Source: an uncultured Lacinutrix sp. (lineage in GTDB: Bacteria; Bacteroidota; Bacteroidia; Flavobacteriales; Flavobacteriaceae). From it: DNA of 64,000 bases. Made by a program: the position numbers and the translations under genes. The stretch covers positions 1-64,000 of the forward strand of contig NZ_CANMSJ010000006.1 of assembly GCF_947500605.1 (NCBI RefSeq). Direction: 5' to 3'. The notes beneath the pieces were generated by a model. The model was not told where the DNA came from. It worked only from the letters and a program-made list of their open reading frames with translations, and ran no database searches. This document shows positions 7,782-14,495 of the stretch, one piece after another (within the stretch, counting starts at the first letter, position 1; every line of letters begins with the position of its first letter).

Positions 7782-8240
7782 ATGCGAAAGAAGAAAAATC
7801 TGATTTTAATTGCAATTCTAATAATCGGAATTTTAAGTTTCTATGGTTTTAAAAACTACGCTGAAAAAGTAAAAAACGAACATTCTCTTGCTACTCAAAT
7901 TTCATCTAAAATATTTGACTTTAATACGTTTGACTTAAAAGTTGATTCTGCTCTGAATTTATCGGATTTTAAAGTTGTGAATCAAAATAGCGGAAAAACA
8001 ATCTTTGCGGACGGAAAAAACCGAAAAGGAATTAAAAACGAATATGGTCATTGCACTTTTGAATTGTTTTGGAAAGGAAAACAGGTTTATGAATTTGGAC
8101 ACTTCAAAATGAATAATTGGAATACTAACAAATACGAATTGAATATTGGAATGGAAAATAACGAACTTAAACCGAGTTTGGAAATTTATGGACCTGACAG
8201 TAAAAAAGCGGATTTATATTTTAGAAAAATAACGGAATAA
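7782..8240 (+). CDS. Small membrane-anchored protein of unknown function
   Basis: The only gene of cassette 6 encodes 152 residues. The ATG at 7782 is preferred to an in-frame TTG at 7770. MRKKKN is followed by one hydrophobic segment (LILIAILIIGILSFYGF), then a charged domain that is probably periplasmic, with an ELFWKGKQVYEF strand near the middle. I do not recognise a family. Confidence 0.6.
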   Translation: MRKKKNLILIAILIIGILSFYGFKNYAEKVKNEHSLATQISSKIFDFNTFDLKVDSALNLSDFKVVNQNSGKTIFADGKNRKGIKNEYGHCTFELFWKGKQVYEFGHFKMNNWNTNKYELNIGMENNELKPSLEIYGPDSKKADLYFRKITE

Positions 8241-8245
8241 AAAAC

Positions 8246-8384
8246 TGGTTACAACAACGTGTATAAAAAATTGCTAAATTGGTGCTTAACCAAAGGTCGT
8301 TGCATTTTTGTTACGTCTGAATTTCCTTCGGAAATTCCTCGCACACAAAAACGCAACTATTCATACACAAGACCGTTGTAAAAC
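8246..8384 (+). repeat. attC-like site 6
   Basis: The left arm is TGGTTACAACAACGTGTATA, the inner hairpin is GAATTTCC-TTC-GGAAATTC, and the right arm GCAACTATTCATACACAAGA leads to GTT at 8375. GTTGTAAAAC (8375-8384) pairs with GTTTTACAAC at 9078-9087. Confidence 0.8.
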
Positions 8385-8400
8385 ATTTACGAAAAACCGT

Positions 8401-8853
8401 ATGAAATTGATATTTACATTGTTAATTGGACTTTTTACTCTGACTTTGAACGCTCAAGCGGACGAAGAAGAAACTGTAATATTCTCAAGAATTGGAGAAT
8501 TGAGTGATGAACAATTGAATAATTCTGGAGCTTCTAAACTGACTTTTGTTACGGACAAAAAAGAGGCTGAAAAAATGGCGGAATTGGATATTAAAAACGG
8601 AATTCCATTTCTTTTATTAATGGGCGGAATTGCACCAACGATAATTGCAACTGACCCAATTTTTGAAAAAGAATATGGAATTTATTTTTTTGAGTTTGGT
8701 TGTACAGGATCAGAAAACGAAATAATAATCGCTTATAACAGAATTATATTTGAACACCTAAATTCGACAAAAGGAAAAAAGTGGATTAAAGACGTCAGAG
8801 ATGACGTAATTGGATTTAAAGATTGGAAACGAAATAACAAACGGAAAGATTAA
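8401..8853 (+). CDS. Small secreted protein of unknown function
   Basis: The first gene of cassette 7 encodes 150 residues. The ATG at 8401 begins a signal peptide (KLIFTLLIGLFTLTLNAQ). An upstream in-frame start at 8308 would lie within the palindrome and is rejected. The mature part contains GIPFLLLMGG, FEKEYGIYFFEFGC and a C-terminal WIKDVRDDVIGFKDW. No family is recognised. The next gene starts 5 bp after the stop. Confidence 0.6.
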   Translation: MKLIFTLLIGLFTLTLNAQADEEETVIFSRIGELSDEQLNNSGASKLTFVTDKKEAEKMAELDIKNGIPFLLLMGGIAPTIIATDPIFEKEYGIYFFEFGCTGSENEIIIAYNRIIFEHLNSTKGKKWIKDVRDDVIGFKDWKRNNKRKD

Positions 8854-8858
8854 ACAAA

Positions 8859-9074
8859 ATGACTGAATTTATAATTATCTCTATCCTTGTTATTCTATTT
8901 GCTGGATTTTTATATTGGGCTTATTTGCCTGATTATCGGAGAAATCCTAAAGAATTTTGGAGAACATTAATTGGAATGCCAATTGGGATGCTTTTAGGTG
9001 GTTTAGGATACTCGACTTTGAATGATAAAATAAAAAAATGGGCAACTGACGACAAAAAGAAGAACGCGAAATAA
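8859..9074 (+). CDS. 71-residue membrane protein
   Basis: The second gene of cassette 7 probably shares translation with the preceding gene. A hydrophobic helix (IIISILVILFAGFLYWAYL) is followed by a short basic loop (DYRRNPKEFW), a weaker glycine-rich segment (LIGMPIGMLLGGLGY) and a lysine-rich tail. Pairing of a secreted protein with a small membrane protein might indicate a functional pair. No family is recognised. Confidence 0.55.
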   Translation: MTEFIIISILVILFAGFLYWAYLPDYRRNPKEFWRTLIGMPIGMLLGGLGYSTLNDKIKKWATDDKKKNAK

Positions 9075-9077
9075 AAC

Positions 9078-9278
9078 GTTTTACAACAACGTATATAGCT
9101 CATAGATTGGTAGTTGCATAATTCAAAGTTAAGGCATATTTGGAAAGTCGCCAAATTTTTAAATTTGGCTTATTGAAAATAAAAGGTAATAAGAAAATTA
9201 AAAAATTCGGCTTGTGTTTAACCGAATGGTTATCGCTAATTTGCACGCTACGAGCCATATACAAAACCGTTGTAAGTA
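9078..9278 (+). repeat. attC-like site 7 (long variant)
   Basis: This site is about 200 bp long. The outer arm ACGTATATAGCTCATAG pairs with CTACGAGCCATATAC. Inside is a perfect 9 bp hairpin, GCCAAATTT-TT-AAATTTGGC (9150-9169). The usual inner hairpin sequence is missing. The crossover GTT is at 9269. Confidence 0.75.
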
Positions 9279-10238
9279 ATGCCGAAAAACCCAGAAACCG
9301 AGTGAATAAAACGATATTTGAAATTACCAAAATGGACTGTCCTTCAGAGGAAAATCTAATCCGAATGAAATTGGACGGAATTTCGAGCATTGCAAATTTG
9401 GAATTTGATATTCCGAACCGAAAATTGACCGTTTTTCACAGCGGAGAAATTGACCAAATCGAAAAGTCCGTTATCGAATTGAATTTAGGCGGAAAGAAAA
9501 TCTCAACTGAAAAAACCGACCAAACGGAATTTAAAGAAAACGAAAATCAGAAAAAACTTCTTTGGTCTGTACTTATCATAAATTTTGCGTTTTTCATAAT
9601 CGAAATGACAACAGGAATTATCTCAAAATCTATGGGACTTGTTGCCGATAGTTTAGATATGCTTGCGGACAGTTTTGTGTATGGAATTAGTTTGTTTGCG
9701 GTTGGCGGAACAGTAATAAAGAAAAAACGGATTGCCAAACTTGCTGGATATTTTCAAATAATACTTGCGATTATTGGATTTGTAGAAGTCTTGAGAAGAT
9801 TTTTAGGAAACGAGAAACTTCCCGATTTTTCAACAATGATTATTGTTTCGATTTTTGCACTTATCGCAAACGGAATTTGTCTTTATATTTTGCAAAAGTC
9901 AAAGAGCAAAGAAGAAGCACATATGAAAGCGAGTATGATTTTTACTTCGAATGACGTGATTATCAATTTGGGAGTAATAATTGCAGGAATTTTAGTGCAT
10001 TATTTGAGTTCTAATAAACCTGATTTGATTATCGGAACAATTGTTTTTGCATTGGTAATTCAAGGAGCATTTCGGATTTTGAAATTAAGTAAGTGAACGA
10101 AAAAAGCACTACTTACAACACCGTGTATAATTAATTGCTTGTTTTAATCCTACTTACGAACATTCCTGCGGAATATTCTATCTGTGATTTATTTGCTAAC
10201 TTAGTGCCAAAATCACGCAACTAACCATACACAATCAC
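9269..10238 (+). repeat. 970 bp exact cassette duplication, copy B
   Basis: This is the second copy of 2912-3881. It sits behind a different upstream site (site 7) and in front of a different cassette, so the copy arose by precise insertion of a whole cassette and not by tandem slippage. Confidence 0.85.
9302..10096 (+). CDS. Cation transporter with HMA-like N-terminus (copy 2)
   Basis: The predicted protein is identical to the one at 2945-3739, with the same GTG start. The open frame continues upstream to 9140, but that part lies in site 7, which is non-coding in the other cassettes, so the internal GTG is chosen. Residues 1-70 are HMA-like with MDCPSE. Membrane helices follow with DSLDMLADS and TSNDVI. 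The function is probably divalent cation efflux. An extra copy may raise dosage, or may simply reflect recent cassette movement. Confidence 0.75.
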   Translation: MNKTIFEITKMDCPSEENLIRMKLDGISSIANLEFDIPNRKLTVFHSGEIDQIEKSVIELNLGGKKISTEKTDQTEFKENENQKKLLWSVLIINFAFFIIEMTTGIISKSMGLVADSLDMLADSFVYGISLFAVGGTVIKKKRIAKLAGYFQIILAIIGFVEVLRRFLGNEKLPDFSTMIIVSIFALIANGICLYILQKSKSKEEAHMKASMIFTSNDVIINLGVIIAGILVHYLSSNKPDLIIGTIVFALVIQGAFRILKLSK

Positions 10239-10248
10239 GTTCTGGTTA
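10110..10248 (+). repeat. attC-like site 8
   Basis: The sequence is the same as site 4 up to GTT at 10239. GTTCTGGTTA (10239-10248) pairs with TAACCACAAC at 10941-10950 at nine of ten positions. Confidence 0.8.
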
Positions 10249-10262
10249 ATTTGCCCAAACCA

Positions 10263-10943
10263 ATGAACAGAAAACTAATTTTAATATTTCTACTTACAAT
10301 TGTCCAAATTTCTTGGGCTCAAGATTGTAATTTTGAAATACGAAATTTATCGAATATTCTAAATGGAAAATCGGAACTTATTGACAAAACGGAATATGAT
10401 AAAGTTGTTGAGATTTCAGAAGAATTTATTGAGTTTAATCCAAAATCTGAAATTGAACTGACCAAAAAATATCCAAGAATTTTCAAACTTAAAGATTCTT
10501 GCTATACATTTTCGGCAATCTCAAATATCGGAATTGGAATAAAAACAACTGAATTAAAAGCTTGTAAAAATAAAATTCAAACAAAAGAATATTCGGATTA
10601 TAAATTCAAAGGAACTTATTGCGGAAATGCTTTAATTGAAATCATTGGTTACGAAAGTTGGGGATTTTTATCAGTTAACTTGAAAGACGGACTGACTTGT
10701 TTTACAATGGGAAAACCTTTGACTTCAGATGGAGAAACGACTATTTCTCACTCAAACTATTATGGAGAAGAGGAAATCGCATTAACTGATTTAAAAACTA
10801 AAGAACAGTACGTTATTGGAATTGAAGGTTGGAATACAATTGAATCAAGAGTATTTGAAAATATTTACTATTTAAAACTTGAGTCTTTTATGAGTAAATG
10901 CAAAAATGAAACTAGATATTTGAAAGTAAAAATAAAAAACTAA
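10263..10943 (+). CDS. Secreted protein of unknown function
   Basis: Cassette 9 encodes 226 residues from the ATG at 10263, chosen over a TTG at 10251. A signal peptide ends ISWAQ|DC. The mature part has five cysteines, an EFIEFNPKSEIELTKKY segment and a C-terminal YYLKLESFMSKC. I do not recognise a domain. The stop codon TAA is also the first three bases of the left arm of the next attC-like site, so gene end and recombination site overlap. Confidence 0.65.
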   Translation: MNRKLILIFLLTIVQISWAQDCNFEIRNLSNILNGKSELIDKTEYDKVVEISEEFIEFNPKSEIELTKKYPRIFKLKDSCYTFSAISNIGIGIKTTELKACKNKIQTKEYSDYKFKGTYCGNALIEIIGYESWGFLSVNLKDGLTCFTMGKPLTSDGETTISHSNYYGEEEIALTDLKTKEQYVIGIEGWNTIESRVFENIYYLKLESFMSKCKNETRYLKVKIKN

Positions 10944-11079
10944 CCACAACACTGTATATAAAAAATTGCTATTTTTAGCTAAACCAATGTGAGTTGCTTT
11001 GCTTGCTTGCATCTGATTTTCCTTCGGAAAATCCTCGCACACAAAACCATAATATCCTTATATAACAACTTTACCAGAC
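10941..11079 (+). repeat. attC-like site 9
   Basis: The left arm TAACCACAACACTGTATATA is followed by the inner hairpin GATTTTCC-TTC-GGAAAATC and the right arm ATCCTTATATAACAAC. The expected GTT reads CTT at 11069-11071, so the crossover point is degenerate. The following TTACC-AGAC matches the reverse complement of GTCTG-TT-GGTAA at 12656-12667 only with an interruption. Confidence 0.65.
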
Positions 11080-11088
11080 AAACTTAAA

Positions 11089-12018
11089 ATGAAAATAACT
11101 AAGCTCTCTATTTTATTACTTTTTATATCAAACTTATTATTAGCACAAAATAAATCTGATATTACACAATTTAATAAATCATTAAATCAGTTTCATAATG
11201 TGAGGGATTTTAGTATTTCTAAAGATGGAAAAGAAGTTTATTTCACTATACAAAGTCCTAATCAAGAAATTTCGCAACTTGCATACATTAAAAAAGAAAG
11301 TAATAAATGGTCTGAACCAGAATTATTATCTTTTTGTGATTCATATATGTACTTAGAACCATTTCTATCATTTGATAATAATCGATTGTTTTTTGTTTCT
11401 GATAGACCATTAAATGATTCTATTAGTTCCAAAAAAGATTTTGATATATGGTATGTAGACCGAAATAAAGAGAATAATAAATGGTCTAAACCAAAGAATA
11501 TTGGAAAGCCTGTTAATTCTGAATTAGACCAGTTTTATCCTTCTGTAAGCAAAAATAACAATCTATATTTTACGATGGTATCTCCTTTAGGTATAGGAAA
11601 AGATGATATTTATTTTTGCAAATGGGAAGGTGATAAATATTCAAACCCTATTTTATTAAGCGAAAATATAAATAGTGCTGGTTATGAATTTAATGCTTTT
11701 ATTTCAGAAAAAGAAGATTTTCTAATATTCTCAAAATATAAAGAAAAAGATGGTCAAGGAAGTGGTGATTTATACATTTCTAAAAAGGATGAAAAAGGAA
11801 AATGGAAAATGGCAACAAATTTAGGTATTCCCGTAAATACAAAATACATGGAATATTGCCCATTTTATGATGAAACAAATCAGATATTATATTTTACTAG
11901 TAAAAGAAATAATTTAAAATCGAGAAGCTTTAATACTATTTCAGATCTGAAAAAACATATTAACGATAGCAATAATGGTCTAAGTAAAATATACATGACT
12001 CCTCTTAAAATTGAATAA
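11089..12018 (+). CDS. WD40-like (PD40) beta-propeller secreted protein
   Basis: This 309-residue protein, first gene of cassette 10, has a signal peptide ending SNLLLAQ. Several blades follow the pattern of PD40/TolB-type repeats: SKDGKEVYFT, SFDNNRLFFVSDRP, KDFDIWYVDR, KDDIYFCKW, GDLYISKK and NQILYFTSKR. Such proteins usually act in the periplasm or on the cell surface as binding scaffolds. The OmpA-like domain that often follows in Bacteroidetes is missing, and the protein stops after about five blades. Confidence 0.75.
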   Translation: MKITKLSILLLFISNLLLAQNKSDITQFNKSLNQFHNVRDFSISKDGKEVYFTIQSPNQEISQLAYIKKESNKWSEPELLSFCDSYMYLEPFLSFDNNRLFFVSDRPLNDSISSKKDFDIWYVDRNKENNKWSKPKNIGKPVNSELDQFYPSVSKNNNLYFTMVSPLGIGKDDIYFCKWEGDKYSNPILLSENINSAGYEFNAFISEKEDFLIFSKYKEKDGQGSGDLYISKKDEKGKWKMATNLGIPVNTKYMEYCPFYDETNQILYFTSKRNNLKSRSFNTISDLKKHINDSNNGLSKIYMTPLKIE

Positions 12019-12098
12019 AACTATTGCCAAAAAAGTTTATCTTTAAATATACTAAATCGTATAAAACAAGCTAAACCTGATCAACCTAATTTATATTC

Positions 12099-12650
12099 AT
12101 GAACAAAAAATTATGGTGGAAAAATCATTATGCTGAAGAATGTCTAGTATTTGGAATCTGTTGTATTCTTTGTTCTTTCTACTTTTTTGCACCAACACTT
12201 TTTACTTTTAAAAATGCTCTAATTTCTAAATCTGGTGAAATAAAAGAGGTAGAAACATACTATGTTCAAGTTTCAAGCAGTAATGGAATTTATGATGTAA
12301 AAAGTATAAAGGCTGAACTACAATTTTACATTAGTGGACAACCACAATTATACTCACTTAAAAAAAATATAGGAATTGAAAGCCGTTACGAAATGTATGA
12401 GGATATAAAAAAAGCATTAAGTAACTCAAACGCTGTAAAAGTTTGGATTAAAAAGAGTGAATCGGAAAAGTGGAATCCTGAAGTTTTTCAAATTGAAAAA
12501 AATGATGGAATAATTTTATTTGATATTAATGATGCAAAATATGAATTGTATTTTTTGTTTCCATTTTTAATGGTACTTGGAACATTCTCATCAAGCATAT
12601 ATTTAAAGCATAAATATCCTGAAAAATTTAAAAAATACATTGGCATTTAA
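12099..12650 (+). CDS. Two-helix membrane protein of unknown function
   Basis: This 183-residue protein, second gene of cassette 10, lies 80 bp after the propeller gene. A helix near residues 15-38 (CLVFGICCILCSFYFFAP) and another near 150-168 (LYFLFPFLMVLGTFSSSIYL) flank a soluble domain of about 110 residues with VWIKKSESEKW. The layout is like DUF3592-type proteins, but sequence support is weak. The gene stops just before the array ends. Confidence 0.6.
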   Translation: MNKKLWWKNHYAEECLVFGICCILCSFYFFAPTLFTFKNALISKSGEIKEVETYYVQVSSSNGIYDVKSIKAELQFYISGQPQLYSLKKNIGIESRYEMYEDIKKALSNSNAVKVWIKKSESEKWNPEVFQIEKNDGIILFDINDAKYELYFLFPFLMVLGTFSSSIYLKHKYPEKFKKYIGI

Positions 12651-12655
12651 TTAAA

Positions 12656-12690
12656 GTCTGTTGGTAACACAACAAATAATTAATTATGAA
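12656..12690 (+). repeat. Decayed terminal attC-like arm, right end of array
   Basis: GTCTGTTGGTAACACAAC followed by AAATAATTAATTATGAA resembles a left arm (AACACCGTGTATAATTAATT) that lost its GTGTAT block and has no right arm. It overlaps the stop codon of the chromosomal kinase gene on the opposite strand. This is the last trace of the array. Confidence 0.5.
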
Positions 12691-14083
12691 TATTCTTTAA
12701 GCCTCCATCATCATTATTGCTATTATCAATAAGAATATCGTTTTCAATATTTTTTAATGGCAAAGAGACAAAGAACGTACTACCTTCCCCTAATTTAGAA
12801 TCAACCCATATAGTACCATTTAAAAGTTTAACTAGCTTTTTTGCTATAGTAAGACCTATACCAACGCCTTCATGCGTTCTATTAAAAGAACCATTAACTT
12901 GAGTAAAACCATTAAAGATTAAATCTTGATGACTTTGGTCTATACCAATGCCTTTGTCTGATACAAAAAAAGTAATCTGACTTTTATTTTCTTCTTTACA
13001 AATATTAAACCCATAATCTATGGTACCATTGTCTGAAAATTTAATAGCATTTTTTAATATATTTTCTATAATGTGTTTAAGTTTTAATTCGTCGGTATAT
13101 ATTATTAATTTCTCATAATCTGAAGGTACAGACAGGTTGAAGCCTAAATGTTGTTTTCCTAAATGCTTTTGATAAACCTGCATTGATTCATTAATTTTAT
13201 TAAGAAAAACAGCCAAATCTACATCCTTTAATATCACTTTTTCTTTTCCAGTTTCGATAGCAGATACTTTAAAAAGATCATTAATAAGTTTTAGTAAATG
13301 ATCGCCACTTTTATTAATAATTTGAACGTACTCAAGAATGTCTTCCATAGAAGAGTCTCCTTCTATTAAATCTGACAAACCAATAATAGCATTAAGTGGT
13401 GTTCTTAACTCGTGAGACATGGTTGATAAAAACTGAGATTTTAATCTATCGCTTTCTTCTGCTTTATCTTTTGCATAAGAAAGCTCTAAAGTTCGTTCTT
13501 TAACCAAGTTTTCGAGGTTGTTTCTATATTGTTCTAATTCTTTATTTTGAGTAGTAATTTCGTGTTGCTTTTCTAAAAGTAAGTTGTTTTTATTATTTAA
13601 TTCTTGTGTACGCAACTTTACTTTATGCTCTAGTGAAGTGCTTAACTCTATTAATTCTTTATTTTTAATTTTAAGCTGATTATCTCGCTGGTAACTTTTA
13701 AGCGCTTCTTTAACAGTTAAAACAAGGTCGTTAGTATGCCAAGGCTTAGAAATAAACCTATATAAACCTGCATTATTTATTGAATTTGCAACACCTTCTA
13801 TAGTGGCTTGCCCAGTTAATAATATGTTTAATGTTTGCGGTGATTTTTCATGAAGCTGCATTAAAAACTCGTCACCTTTCATTACTGGCATTGCATAATC
13901 TGCTATAACAACTTGAATTTCGTAATTTAAGTCTAGCAAATTATTAATAGCTTCTAAAGCTTCTATTCCAGACTCTGCCGTTTCAATAATATAATTATTA
14001 CCAAAAGCATTTTTTAGTTCTGTTTTTAAGCTATTTAGAACTATCTTTTCATCATCAATGCAAAATATAACACCTGTTTTCAT
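12680..14083 (-). CDS. Hybrid receiver-histidine kinase
   Basis: This 467-residue cytoplasmic protein has a receiver domain (residues 1-125) with Asp62 in ADYAMP and Lys in SKPW, a long coiled coil (about 140-215), a HisKA domain with MSHELRTPLNA (His224) and a HATPase domain ending in GVGIGLTIAKKLV. The order receiver-then-kinase suggests it is driven by phosphotransfer from another kinase. It is the last gene of a five-gene minus-strand cluster and lies 12 bp after a single-domain response regulator. Its 3' end marks the array boundary. Confidence 0.88.
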   Translation of the reverse strand: MKTGVIFCIDDEKIVLNSLKTELKNAFGNNYIIETAESGIEALEAINNLLDLNYEIQVVIADYAMPVMKGDEFLMQLHEKSPQTLNILLTGQATIEGVANSINNAGLYRFISKPWHTNDLVLTVKEALKSYQRDNQLKIKNKELIELSTSLEHKVKLRTQELNNKNNLLLEKQHEITTQNKELEQYRNNLENLVKERTLELSYAKDKAEESDRLKSQFLSTMSHELRTPLNAIIGLSDLIEGDSSMEDILEYVQIINKSGDHLLKLINDLFKVSAIETGKEKVILKDVDLAVFLNKINESMQVYQKHLGKQHLGFNLSVPSDYEKLIIYTDELKLKHIIENILKNAIKFSDNGTIDYGFNICKEENKSQITFFVSDKGIGIDQSHQDLIFNGFTQVNGSFNRTHEGVGIGLTIAKKLVKLLNGTIWVDSKLGEGSTFFVSLPLKNIENDILIDNSNNDDGGLKNIHN

Positions 14084-14095
14084 TCTTCTTGATTT

Positions 14096-14491
14096 TTAAT
14101 TAATTGTATTTCTAGAATCTATACAAGAAAATAATTCAGATTCAATCCATGGTTTTCTAATACATTTATATAAACTAGCTTCCTTTTTTGTTTTTTCAAT
14201 AGAAATAGTATCGGCTTGACCGGTTAACATTATTTTTAATGCCTTTGGATATTTGCTATGCACTTTAATTAAAAACTCGTCGCCCTTAATTCCTGGCATT
14301 AACCAATCGCTAATTATTATTAGTTTAACTGTAAGATCCGTCATTATCTCATCGATAATCTCAAACGCATCAACAGCACTCTCGGCAGTTTCATACAAAA
14401 ACAAATTGCCGTAATTTTCCTTTAATTGCGCTTTTATGCTATTTAGTATGATTTTCTCATCATCAACACATAATATTACAGTTTTTGCCAT
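14096..14491 (-). CDS. Single-domain response regulator
   Basis: This 131-residue protein is a receiver only: VDDEK acidic pocket (Asp10/Asp11), phospho-acceptor Asp62 in SDWLMPG, the LTGQAD switch region and Lys in RKPW. There is no output domain. It resembles the receiver of the following hybrid kinase, which suggests duplication. It starts 4 bp after the sensor kinase stop, so it probably carries phosphate between the two kinases. Confidence 0.88.
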   Translation of the reverse strand: MAKTVILCVDDEKIILNSIKAQLKENYGNLFLYETAESAVDAFEIIDEIMTDLTVKLIIISDWLMPGIKGDEFLIKVHSKYPKALKIMLTGQADTISIEKTKKEASLYKCIRKPWIESELFSCIDSRNTIN

Positions 14492-14495
14492 AGTA

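Larger units (their letters stand above)
1..12680 (+). mobile_element. Integron-like gene cassette array (about ten cassettes)
   Basis: All genes here lie on the + strand, and one to two genes at a time are separated by related nested palindromes (sites near 1, 1120, 1803, 2785, 3753, 7566, 8246, 9078, 10110, 10941, with a decayed end at 12656). Each cassette opens with GTT plus a short private sequence and closes with its reverse complement, as expected if a circular cassette carried one attC-like site. An exact 970 bp cassette duplication confirms the unit. No integrase, transposase or other recombinase is in the window, so this is either a cluster of attC sites without integrase or part of a larger element whose recombinase lies to the left. 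The array stops at the 3' end of a chromosomal kinase gene. Confidence 0.8.

Noticed and set aside
8308-8400. Upstream extension of the cassette 7 gene into the junction
   Set aside because: It covers the inner hairpin and right arm of site 6. The ATG at 8401 starts a clear signal peptide.
9140-9301. Longer N-terminus for the second transporter copy
   Set aside because: The added part lies in site 7 and is not present in the identical first copy, so it is chance open frame.
2912-10238. Insertion sequence or MITE as cause of the 970 bp duplication
   Set aside because: There is no transposase, no terminal inverted repeat of IS type and no target duplication. Both ends coincide with the cassette crossover GTT.
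1120-11079. Junction hairpins as simple rho-independent terminators
   Set aside because: They lack the T run after the stem, contain further paired arms outside the hairpin, and share private cassette-end pairs. Partial termination in vivo is still possible.
1-12680. CRISPR array
   Set aside because: Repeats are long, divergent palindromes and the spacing contains genes of 400-3500 bp. There are no short unique spacers and no cas genes.
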